Source of the DNA: Trichocoleus desertorum NBK24
GTDB taxonomy: Bacteria; Cyanobacteriota; Cyanobacteriia; FACHB-46
Direction: 5' to 3'
Assembly (NCBI RefSeq): GCF_030409055.1
Contig: NZ_CP116619.1
Span: 278,705-342,704, forward strand
Length of the DNA: 64,000 bases
The notes under the pieces were generated by a model. The model was given only the letters and a program-made list of their open reading frames with translations. It was not told where the DNA came from and searched no databases. Position 1 is the first letter of the stretch, and the number at the start of each line of letters is the position of its first letter. This document shows positions 1 through 7,983 of this stretch, piece after piece. A program made the translations under genes and the position numbers.

Positions 1-175
1 CCTTACTTCTGAGGATTCGCAGCGAGGGAGCAGGTTCGCTCTCTGGATTGAGGCGATCGCTCTACGGTTGCGTCAGGGTAGAAGATACCACTTTAGCCGC
101 CCGTATCGCCGTCTCAGTAAGTGTATTAGCGGTGGCTATTTTCTCAACTTTTAAAGTTATTTTTAGAGAACCACA

Positions 176-1003
176 ATGCAGTCTCACGCCATACACCTAG
201 CTGATCTTGACCCGCACATTCGTGACTTTTATTGTCGATCGCTCCGGGTCTTGCAACAAGCTAAAGTTCCGTTCTTAATTGGCGGCGCTTATGCCTTTGA
301 GCGCTATACGGGCATCGCTCGGCCCACCAAAGATTTAGATTTATTTATCCATCCGCGAGATGTGCAGCGAACTTTTGATGTGTTTGCTGCGGCAGGATAT
401 GAAACAGAACTATCAGTCCGTCATTGGTTAGGCAAAGCCTTTTGTGGCGATAACTTTGTGGATCTGATCTTTAGCTCCGCCAATGGTTGTGCCCCAATCG
501 ATGATGTTTGGTTTGAGCACGCCATCACCGAAGAAGTGTTAGGAATGACGGTGCAAATCTGTCCCATTGAAGAGACAATTTGGTCCAAGTCCTACGTGAT
601 GGCTCGCGATCGCTTTGATGATGCGGATATTGCTCATCTATTGCTAGCCTGTGGCAAAGAATTAAACTGGTCACGCTTGCTATCTCGGTTTGGAGATCAT
701 TGGCGAGTGCTATTCAGTCACTTGGTTCTATTTGGCTTTGTCTATCCCGGAGAGCGATCGCGCATACCAGAGTGGGTGATGAATCAGCTAATCCAGAAGT
801 TGCAGCAGGAAACTCAAGCAGCTCCAAACTCAGATCCGAACTCCGAAAAGATATGCCAAGGAACGCTCCTAGCACCCTTGCAATATCGGCCTGATATTGA
901 AGAATGGGGCTATAAAGATGCTCGTCTTTATCCGCCCAGCAGTCTCTCTCAAGCCGATGTTGAGCAGTGGACAGAGCATTTAATTCAAGAGAAAGAGGCT
1001 TAA
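176..1003 (+). CDS. Nucleotidyltransferase-fold protein
   Basis: This 275-aa protein looks like a member of the nucleotidyltransferase superfamily (the MNT/AbiEii-like fold). Residues 33-40 read FLIGGAYA and residues 50-56 read PTKDLDL, which gives the family pattern of a GG turn followed by a D-x-D metal-binding pair (D53, D55). The N-terminal 120 residues form the catalytic fold; the C-terminal half is helical and not recognised. The substrate cannot be read from the sequence. No antitoxin-like partner lies next to it, so a toxin role is not supported. It begins with ATG and stands alone, with the convergent GAF gene downstream. Confidence 0.7.
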   Translation: MQSHAIHLADLDPHIRDFYCRSLRVLQQAKVPFLIGGAYAFERYTGIARPTKDLDLFIHPRDVQRTFDVFAAAGYETELSVRHWLGKAFCGDNFVDLIFSSANGCAPIDDVWFEHAITEEVLGMTVQICPIEETIWSKSYVMARDRFDDADIAHLLLACGKELNWSRLLSRFGDHWRVLFSHLVLFGFVYPGERSRIPEWVMNQLIQKLQQETQAAPNSDPNSEKICQGTLLAPLQYRPDIEEWGYKDARLYPPSSLSQADVEQWTEHLIQEKEA

Positions 1004-1054
1004 GCTTTTTAGAAAGTGCACTAACAGCCTTGGCCTTTAGACACATCCTTCAAG

Positions 1055-1618
1055 CTAGGACTCGGCATTGAGTTCGCTGTCAAGAGGCAGTTGTGACTGG
1101 AACTGGGCAACAATAGCCTCAGTTAACTCAATGCCCTGCGGGTCTACATCGCGAACCTCCGACTGAAAGAAAACCAAAACAACTTGCAACTCGTGCATTG
1201 TCACGGGCACACCCAGGCCCGCTTTCACGCCAAAGGCTTTGGCAATTTGGTGCCTCAGAAAGTAAGATTCTGATTCCGTAGATACATCGACCATCCACTC
1301 TGGAGCTTGAGTAGCCCACACTCGTCCGGGCAGTCCCTCCCCAGCCTGCAACACAAACTCTTGACTACAAGCGTGGAAATGCCCCCAGTCAAGTTGGCGA
1401 TCGCGACTCAAGCGAGCCTGAGTTTGCCAGATTGAACTGATGTGGAGCATTTTGTCAGCGATCGCGACCCAAGCTTCGCCATACTCCCAACCGATCGTTT
1501 CACAAACCGTTTTGAGCATCGCCGCAAGAGCAGGATCAATCCTGGATAAGTCAGATCTTGGGGAGTTAGCAACCAATAAGGGTGAACCATCTTCTATCAC
1601 TTGTGTTGGCTCGGTCAT
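1055..1618 (-). CDS. GAF domain-containing protein
   Basis: This 187-aa protein consists mostly of one GAF domain (roughly residues 30-175), a small-molecule or chromophore-binding sensory fold. The stretch KAGLGVPVTMHELQVVLVFF fits the later beta strands of GAF. No output domain follows, and no chromophore-binding cysteine motif is evident, so the ligand is unknown. An in-frame TTG lies six codons upstream at 1636, but ATG at 1618 is preferred because GAGG sits just upstream of it. The gene converges on the nucleotidyltransferase gene. Confidence 0.75.
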   Translation of the reverse strand: MTEPTQVIEDGSPLLVANSPRSDLSRIDPALAAMLKTVCETIGWEYGEAWVAIADKMLHISSIWQTQARLSRDRQLDWGHFHACSQEFVLQAGEGLPGRVWATQAPEWMVDVSTESESYFLRHQIAKAFGVKAGLGVPVTMHELQVVLVFFQSEVRDVDPQGIELTEAIVAQFQSQLPLDSELNAES

Positions 1619-1917
1619 GGAAAGGTTACGCCTCAATGGTTGAATCAGTGCTACCGACTCTGCAAATGTAGGACAAATGCAGGGGGAGATCAGCCCTACC
1701 TTATTCTGAGAAGTTGACTCAAGATTTTCGGTAACAAGGCCGACTGTTTGAGACCAGGCTAGATTAGCTGTAGTATTGCTTGCGTTGCTGCGATGCTTAG
1801 ATCTAGCGTGTTGAAATCAGGCTGGGCTGGTAAGCTCTAGGACACTGGGCCTGATTTTGATTAACCTTGAGAAAATAAGCGATCGCACACCCCGACTCAC
1901 AGACAAGGACGAGACCA

Positions 1918-4900
1918 ATGAAGCGCCAGAATCAAGACATCTTTGCATTGGTACCGCGTGGCGGTATTGCCCTCTCTATCCTCCTACTGTCTGTGGGTGT
2001 TGCCAGTGCTCAACCCACGCGCTCCAAAACGTTACTCCCTCTAGACTCCAGCGTGGTGGCTCAGCAGTTGGATGCCCTACAACCGGATGCTCTAGAGCTG
2101 GGTGAACTCATGGCGCAGGTGCCATCCAACGAAGTCGTCGCAGAGCAGGTGCAGGCAGAAGTTAACCGCACCTTGGGACGTGCCCTTACCTTATTTAATG
2201 TCTTGTTGACTGTGCTGATTGTGCTGCTTGGCACCGCGATCGCCACACTCTGGTTCCTGCGCCGCGCTGTGATTAACGAAATTGCTATCCGGGCCAAAGA
2301 GCAGATTGAAGAACTGGGCACCTTGGAAGTACAAGTCACCAAAGCCACAGAAGATGCCAGAGAAGTCTTAGATGCGGCAGAGGCGATCGCTGAGCGAGTA
2401 GAGCATGAAGCCAAAAGTCTGCAAAAACGCATGGCCCAGGAAAAAGGAAATCTCGCCGATCTTGCCATTGACTTGAGCGAAACCAAATCGCAATTATTAA
2501 CCGAACTACAAACTCAACTCCAAACTGCGAAGCAACGATTAGCTGAATTTGAGTCAGACTTTACGACGCATGTTGCCGAGTTGCAATCGGGTAGTCAAGA
2601 ACGTCAAGCTCGAACTTTAGAGACTTTTGCCATCGCAGAACGGGATTTTGCCGCCCAACTCACCCAACTGCAAGCGATCGCTCAGCAACACAAAGAAGCG
2701 ATCGTAGCTGATTTAGAAGCTGTCAAAGCCGAATTTACGCCCCAAGTCACCGAGCTGCATACGGTCGCCCAGCACCAGCAGGCAGAAGTATTACAAAAAC
2801 TGCACCAGTCGGAGCAACACTTCGTAGGACAGCAAGCAGAGGTGCTAGAAAAACTCCACCAATCCGAGCAACACTTTGTTGGGCAGTTGGCCGAGTTTGT
2901 CGCGATCGCTCAACAACGCCGCGATGTGACGCTGCAAGACCTGGAAACAGTCAAAACTGAGCTAACGCCACAACTGACCGAATTGCACACCGTCGCTCAG
3001 CGGCAGCAAGAACAAGTCCTTCAGGATTTGCAGCGATCGGCCCAAGGCTTTACGGCTCAACTTACCGATCTGAAAAACACAGTCCAACAGCAAAAAGAGC
3101 AGGGCTTAGGCAATCTAGAAGCAGTACGCTCTGACTTTGCCGCATATTTGGCGCAATTGCAGACAGCCGCCCAACAACAACAAGAGCAAGTTTTACAAAA
3201 ACTCCAACAGTGGCAACAAGACTTTGCCATGCAGCTCACCGATCTACAGGTCAGCTTGCAGCAGCAGCGCGATCAAGGCGTAGGCGACTTAGAAACCGTC
3301 CGAGCTGAGTTTGTGGCGCAATTGGCACAGTTGCAAACTGGGGCACAACAACACAAAGACACGATTCTGCAAGACCTGGAGCAGCTCAAATCTGGATTTG
3401 GGCCTCACTTGTCCGAACTCGAAGCCGCTACCCGCCATGAGCAGGAACAAGTATTGCAAGGGTTGCAGCGATCGCAACAGGACTTTGCCGAGCAAGTGGC
3501 AGCGCTCCAGGCCGCAGTGCAACAACAGAAAGATCAAGGCATCGGCGACCTAGACCGTGTTCGCTCCGACTTTGCTGCTGAGTTAGCCCAACTGCAAGCC
3601 AGTGCCCAGCAGCACAAAGAAACGGTATTCCAAAGCCTGGAGCAACAGAAAATCGATTTCGCCCCTCGTCTGGAATTGCTCTACACCAATGCCCAACGGC
3701 AGCAAGAGCAGCTACTCCAGCAATTGCAAAAGTCGCAGCAGGACTTCGCCAATCAACTGGCAGGGTTACAAACTGCGGTGCAACAGCAGAAAGATCAAGG
3801 CTTGGGCAATTTGGAGCAAGTGCGGGCCGACTTTGCCGCGCGATTGGCTCAGTTGCAGCAAGACGCTCAAACTCAAGCACAACAAAAGAGCGTCCAAATT
3901 TTGGGCAACTTGGATCGCGCCGAAACCGAATTTGCTACCCAGTTGGTACGGCTGCAAACTGATACAAGCAACCATAAAGACGCTACCGTCCAGAATCTAG
4001 AGCAATTAAAGTCCGAATTTGCCGCCCACCTAACCGAATTGCAAACTGGGGCACAGGCTCAAAAAGATCAGATCTTGCAGCAACTCGCAGAGATCTCACC
4101 GCAGCATATTGCGGAAGGTTTCATGTCAGAGATGCAACAAAAGCTGCAAAGCCTGAGCGAACAGATCGCCACTGTGACAGCCGCGCAATCGCAACTACAG
4201 ACCCTTCGTGACCAAATTACTGCTTTAGAATCTGCGACTCAGCCACAATTACAGGCTTTCGCCGAGCAAATTACAACTCAAATTACGACGGTACAATCCG
4301 AAATCCAACCCCAGTTGCAAACTCTGGCTGAGCAACTCACTACCCTCCAGACCAACCGCCCAGAGCTATTCTTGCGGCCTGATGAATTTGTCGAACAAGG
4401 CAATCGCGCCTTTGAAGCCGAGCGGTATGAAGAAGCGATCGCCGCCTTTGACAAAGTCTTGGAACTCAACCCCAGCCATACAGACGCGCTCTACCACCGT
4501 GGTTTGGCCCTGAAGGAATTGCAACAGTACAATGCCGCCTTCGCCACCTTCGAGAAAGTGGTGCAAACAGAACCCAATAATTACAAAGCATGGCTGAGCC
4601 GTGGCTTAACCTTGGGTCGCCTAAAACGGTACGAAAACGCGATCGCCTCCTTCGATCATGCCTTGGAACTAAAGCCTGACTACCACGAAGCCTGGGTTAA
4701 CCGGGGCGTAGCACTTGGCACCTTGCAGCAACCCAAAGAAGCGTTCAAGTCCTTCGACAAAGCAGTACAGTACCAACCGGATGATGCCGTGGCTTGGATG
4801 AACCGGGGCTTGGCGCTGTTGGAAGTGCAACAGTACGAAGAAGCGATCGCCTCGTTCGATAAGGTAATTGAGCTGAAACCAGAATCTCCCAAAGCTTGGG

Positions 4901-5169
4901 ATAAACGCGGTTATGCCCTGGTGCAGTTAGGCCGTGACCCGGAAGCCCTAGAAAGCCTAGACAAAGCCTTGAAGCTGCAACCAGACTACGCGAGTGCAGT
5001 TTATAACAAAGCCAATTGCTACGCCTTACAGGGTGAGGTAGAACCCGCGCTACAAAACTTGAAACACGCGATCGAACTTGACCCAAAATATCGGGAAGAA
5101 GCCAAAACTGATATCGCCTTCGATCGCCTCTGGGAAGATGAATGGTTCCGCCAGTTGATTGAGGCTTAA
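1918..5169 (+). CDS. Membrane-anchored coiled-coil protein with 29-residue repeats and C-terminal TPRs
   Basis: This 1083-aa protein has four visible parts. Residues 1-31 form a signal-like hydrophobic start ending in VASAQ. A transmembrane helix lies near residues 91-115. A Gln-rich coiled coil spans about residues 200-730. Seven TPR units run from about 821 to 1070. The coiled coil is built from roughly seventeen 29-residue units (consensus: QQ-K-x-x-x-LxxLE, then F, then LxxLQ). Consecutive triplets alternate unit types, which gives an 87-residue super-period. One unit near 2770-2870 carries a partial internal duplication (HQSEQHFVGQ twice). An architectural or scaffold role is inferred from this layout. 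The alpha/beta hydrolase gene starts 3 nt after the stop, so the two are probably co-transcribed. ATG at 1918 is preceded by AAGGACGAG. Confidence 0.85.
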   Translation: MKRQNQDIFALVPRGGIALSILLLSVGVASAQPTRSKTLLPLDSSVVAQQLDALQPDALELGELMAQVPSNEVVAEQVQAEVNRTLGRALTLFNVLLTVLIVLLGTAIATLWFLRRAVINEIAIRAKEQIEELGTLEVQVTKATEDAREVLDAAEAIAERVEHEAKSLQKRMAQEKGNLADLAIDLSETKSQLLTELQTQLQTAKQRLAEFESDFTTHVAELQSGSQERQARTLETFAIAERDFAAQLTQLQAIAQQHKEAIVADLEAVKAEFTPQVTELHTVAQHQQAEVLQKLHQSEQHFVGQQAEVLEKLHQSEQHFVGQLAEFVAIAQQRRDVTLQDLETVKTELTPQLTELHTVAQRQQEQVLQDLQRSAQGFTAQLTDLKNTVQQQKEQGLGNLEAVRSDFAAYLAQLQTAAQQQQEQVLQKLQQWQQDFAMQLTDLQVSLQQQRDQGVGDLETVRAEFVAQLAQLQTGAQQHKDTILQDLEQLKSGFGPHLSELEAATRHEQEQVLQGLQRSQQDFAEQVAALQAAVQQQKDQGIGDLDRVRSDFAAELAQLQASAQQHKETVFQSLEQQKIDFAPRLELLYTNAQRQQEQLLQQLQKSQQDFANQLAGLQTAVQQQKDQGLGNLEQVRADFAARLAQLQQDAQTQAQQKSVQILGNLDRAETEFATQLVRLQTDTSNHKDATVQNLEQLKSEFAAHLTELQTGAQAQKDQILQQLAEISPQHIAEGFMSEMQQKLQSLSEQIATVTAAQSQLQTLRDQITALESATQPQLQAFAEQITTQITTVQSEIQPQLQTLAEQLTTLQTNRPELFLRPDEFVEQGNRAFEAERYEEAIAAFDKVLELNPSHTDALYHRGLALKELQQYNAAFATFEKVVQTEPNNYKAWLSRGLTLGRLKRYENAIASFDHALELKPDYHEAWVNRGVALGTLQQPKEAFKSFDKAVQYQPDDAVAWMNRGLALLEVQQYEEAIASFDKVIELKPESPKAWDKRGYALVQLGRDPEALESLDKALKLQPDYASAVYNKANCYALQGEVEPALQNLKHAIELDPKYREEAKTDIAFDRLWEDEWFRQLIEA

Positions 5170-5172
5170 ATC

Positions 5173-6090
5173 ATGACTCAACAATTACAAACAAACCCAA
5201 TTGCCACCACCACAGAAATCGGTGGCACTGTACAGCAGTACCTTTGGTCTTACCAAGGCCAGGAATTTGCGATCGCCTATGAAACGCTAGGCCAAGGCGT
5301 ACCTGTTCTCCTACTACCCGCTTTCAGCACCGTTTCCACCCGAGCAGAAATGGCGGGAATCGCCCAACGGTTGGCGGCTGAGTTTCAAGTTACGGCGATC
5401 GATTGGCTAGGGTTTGGCGCATCCGATCGCCCTCCGATCAACTACGAACCCGCTGTCTATTACCAGTTGCTCCAAGATTTCGTCCGAACGGTGTTTCAGC
5501 AACCCATGGCGATTGTGGCAGCAGGTCATGCCGCCGGATACGCAATGAAGCTGGCACAGCAACCCGGAGTCTTATCGCGAGTAGCCCTGATTGCCCCTAC
5601 CTGGCGCGGCCCACTCCCTACAATGGGGGTGCAGCCCAAAGGCGCAGGCGTGGTTCGAGAAACGGTGCGATCGCCCCTTCTCGGTCAAGCGCTCTACAAA
5701 CTCAACACCACCCCGTCTTTTCTAGCGTTGATGTATCGCCGTCACGTCTACGCTGACCCCGCCAACGTCACCCCAGAGTTCGTCGATCGCCGCTGGCAAA
5801 CCACCCAACAACCCGGTGCCCGCTTCGCCCCTGCCGCCTTCGTCACCGGAGCCTTAGACCCCGTCCGCGATCGCGCTGATTTCTTGGCCTGGTTCCAGCC
5901 TTTACCCACGCCAATCATGGTTGTAATTGGAGAACAAGCCCCACCCAAATCCAAAGCCGAAATGGAGGCGATCGCCGCCCTACCCAATGTGGAGTCAAGA
6001 CAAATGCCAGGGTCTCTGGGTCTGCATGAGGAGTATCCCGCAGCCGTAGCCGAGGTGGTTTTGCCATTTTTGCGATCGCCTGCTAGTTAA
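5173..6090 (+). CDS. Alpha/beta hydrolase-fold protein lacking the nucleophile Ser
   Basis: This 305-aa protein has the alpha/beta hydrolase fold: the oxyanion-side strand VPVLLLPAFS, the strand VTAIDWLGFGASDRP, and a nucleophile elbow at residues 118-122. That elbow reads G-H-A-A-G, whereas active members have G-x-S-x-G, so residue 120 (codon GCC) is Ala. A possible acid (ALDPVRDRADF) and a late His (GLHEEYP) remain. The protein may be non-hydrolytic, may act through another residue, or may bind ligand. It lies 3 nt after the coiled-coil/TPR gene and likely shares its transcript. Its stop overlaps that of the convergent disrupted methyltransferase. Confidence 0.85.
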   Translation: MTQQLQTNPIATTTEIGGTVQQYLWSYQGQEFAIAYETLGQGVPVLLLPAFSTVSTRAEMAGIAQRLAAEFQVTAIDWLGFGASDRPPINYEPAVYYQLLQDFVRTVFQQPMAIVAAGHAAGYAMKLAQQPGVLSRVALIAPTWRGPLPTMGVQPKGAGVVRETVRSPLLGQALYKLNTTPSFLALMYRRHVYADPANVTPEFVDRRWQTTQQPGARFAPAAFVTGALDPVRDRADFLAWFQPLPTPIMVVIGEQAPPKSKAEMEAIAALPNVESRQMPGSLGLHEEYPAAVAEVVLPFLRSPAS

Positions 6091-6452
6091 AGCTGAGACA
6101 AGGCATGAATGTCAATCGATAAGTTTAGCTCTCGCCATGCGACTGGAAGGGTAGTAGTTTCCAGCGTGAAATTATGCTCGGTGGCAAGCTCGATAAATTT
6201 CTTGGCGATCGTGCGTTGCGGATCACTAATGTAGGCAGTGCCACCAGGAGCTAGCAGTTGAGCGATCGCTTGCAAAATGGGCAAATGATTGCGCTGCTCA
6301 TACAGCACATCCGCCGCCAAAATATAGTCAAACTGTTGCGTCAGGGTAATCTCTCGCCAATCCAGCAGTTGAGTTTTGATACTGATACCAATTTAAATCA
6401 GGTGCAGGGCAGATAAGCTAGGCTGAGAGGAGTTGTTTCGTCTGCTCTGCTG

Positions 6453-6965
6453 ATGGCTGGTGTCACCTCGATTGAAGTCAACGAAAGTTTAGATGAGCTC
6501 GTAGAACAGTTGCGCCAAGCAGCTACGCCAACTGCCAAAGAACGACTGCAAGTGCTCTACTGGCTCAAGCAAGAGCAGGCACCGAGTATCAGCACGATCG
6601 CTCAAGCGGTGGGGAAACATCGCAACACGGTGCAAACCTGGTTATCGATGTACCGAGAAGGGGGAGTCGCAGCGATGCTGGAAGTGAAGAAATCATCTGG
6701 AAGGGTACGGGTGATTCCACGATGGGCGGAAGAAGCCCTAGCCAAGCGCCTACAAGACCCTAATCATGGATTTCAAAGCTACGGAGCGGTGCAGCAGTGG
6801 TTGGCTCAGACGCTAGGGGTCGAGGCGCAGTATCACGCGGTCTATCAGATGACGCGTTACCGACTCCAAGCCAAACTGAAAGTGGCCCGTCCTCAACATT
6901 GCCGACAAGACCCTCAGCAGCGAGAGGCGTTTAAGCAAACCTTGCAGACGACCTCAGCCTGCTGA
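6453..6965 (+). CDS. IS630-like transposase, N-terminal half (OrfA, copy 1)
   Basis: This 170-aa protein is the DNA-binding half of the transposase. An N-terminal helix-turn-helix (SISTIAQAVGKHRNTVQTW, about residues 48-66) is followed by the second winged-helix-like region typical of IS630 (FQSYGAVQQWLAQTLG). It ends at TGA 6963-6965. The catalytic half continues in the -1 frame, which is open from 6935, so the two frames overlap by about 30 nt. Copy 2 differs at several residues but has the same layout. Confidence 0.88.
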   Translation: MAGVTSIEVNESLDELVEQLRQAATPTAKERLQVLYWLKQEQAPSISTIAQAVGKHRNTVQTWLSMYREGGVAAMLEVKKSSGRVRVIPRWAEEALAKRLQDPNHGFQSYGAVQQWLAQTLGVEAQYHAVYQMTRYRLQAKLKVARPQHCRQDPQQREAFKQTLQTTSAC

Positions 6966-7528
6966 GTCAGCACGCTGGTCAAGGGCACGAAGACAAACGC
7001 CCGATTCGCTACTTTGCGTCCGATGAGAGCCGCTTTGGACTACACACGCTCATCGGGCGCTTGATTACAGCTTGTGGCGTCAAGCCCATTGGAGCGTGGC
7101 AGTGGTTGTTCAAAGCCTTCTGGCTCTATGGAGCGGTCGAACCTGCAACGGGGGCATCCTTTTTCCTGCAATTTTCCCATGTCGATACGGAATGCTATCA
7201 GCGCTTCTTGGATGAGTTCTCTCAGGCTTATCCCGATAGCCTCAATATTGTTCAAGTCGATAACGGACGGTTCCACAAGGGCCAGGGTCTCGTGGTGCCA
7301 GAGAACATCATCCTGTTGTTTCAACCGCCTTACTGCCCAGAGTTAAATCCAGTGGAGCGATTGTGGGAACATCTCAAGGCAGATCTCAAATGGGCCTCGT
7401 TCAAGACGTTGGCTCAACTCCAAACCAAAGTCGATCAACTCTTGGCTGAGTTAACGCCTGAAGAGGTTGCTTCCATCACAGGTTATCCCTTCATCTTGGA
7501 TGCTCTATCTGCCTTGAACGCTGTTTAA
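6935..7528 (+). CDS. IS630-like transposase, catalytic DDE half (OrfB, copy 1)
   Basis: The frame is open from 6935 and has no good start codon of its own until TTG 7061, which lies after the first catalytic Asp. This suggests expression by a -1 frameshift from the upstream half. The DDE_3 signature is complete: the first Asp in FASDESRFG, the second in VQVDNGRFHKG, and the Glu in PELNPVERLWEHLK. The coordinates give the open frame, not a proven start. No textbook slippery heptamer is obvious in the overlap. Confidence 0.82.
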   Translation, partial: ANLADDLSLLSQHAGQGHEDKRPIRYFASDESRFGLHTLIGRLITACGVKPIGAWQWLFKAFWLYGAVEPATGASFFLQFSHVDTECYQRFLDEFSQAYPDSLNIVQVDNGRFHKGQGLVVPENIILLFQPPYCPELNPVERLWEHLKADLKWASFKTLAQLQTKVDQLLAELTPEEVASITGYPFILDALSALNAV

Positions 7529-7983
7529 ATTGGTATGACTTGATTCGCCGAAGCATTGAGCTGAGAAAAGTCTAGCGCTTCAGCAAAGTAATCCGTAGTG
7601 AGCATCTGTGCCCCCGCGATCGCCCCTGCCACACTCACCACCCCCACTCCAGACCCCAACTCCAAACAGCGAGCCTGCCGAAATTGAGGGCGAGTCAAGA
7701 CAAACTCAGCCAAAGCGATCGAAGCAGGCCAAATTTCGGCCCAATAGGGCATCCGCTCGTCTTTCTGGAAGTCGTCGGGGTCAATTTTGTCTAGGAGTTC
7801 GTAGTTATTGGCGACGTTGAAGATGGTCAACTGTTTGCCAGCGATCGCGTAGGTGGTTTCAGCTAATTGGTACTCGATCGCTAGCTGCTTCTGAAGTGCT
7901 TGATTCATAACGAAGGGTGACTGCAACGGATAGCAGAGCGGTTAAGCTAGCCTGCAAAGCATTTTGATTCTGAGCCTCTAGTT

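Larger units (their letters stand above)
6386..7535 (+). mobile_element. IS630-like insertion sequence, copy 1 (1150 bp)
   Basis: The element has perfect 12-bp terminal inverted repeats: TACCAATTTAAA on the left and TTTAAATTGGTA on the right. It is flanked by TGA at 6383-6385 and TGA at 7536-7538, a 3-bp direct repeat. It carries two reading frames with a helix-turn-helix half and a DDE half. A second copy of exactly the same length lies at 42568-43717, inserted in a different gene. The IS630 family normally duplicates TA. Here TA is the outermost base pair step of the element, and the disrupted gene is only in frame if those TA bases belong to the element. Confidence 0.92.
6087..7908 (-). 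pseudogene. Class I SAM-dependent methyltransferase, split by an IS630-like element
   Basis: The gene runs on the minus strand from ATG 7908 (residues MNQALQKQL) to a TAA at 6087. It is interrupted by the insertion at 6386-7535. The N-terminal part carries SAM motif I (LELGSGVGVVS) and the DYFAEAL segment; the C-terminal part carries LAADVLYEQ and an LAPGGTAYIS strand. This resembles the Methyltransf_16 lysine-methyltransferase group. When the 1150-bp element and one copy of the 3-bp duplication are removed, the two halves rejoin in frame, so the gene was probably intact before insertion. As it stands it lacks the C-terminal part of the fold and is very likely inactive. Confidence 0.85.

Noticed and set aside
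2..154. Open plus-strand frame of 50 codons running in from the window edge (ends ...SGGYFLNF).
   Set aside because: It could be the end of a gene starting outside the window, but the sequence shows no recognisable motif and is too short to support a call.
3428..3880. Minus-strand 150-codon frame within the 29-residue repeat array.
   Set aside because: An antisense shadow of the repeat codons; no independent start or motif.
6386..7535. TA target-site duplication as expected for IS630.
   Set aside because: TA is found at both ends, but counting it as duplication leaves both disrupted genes out of frame; a 3-bp repeat just outside explains both sites better.
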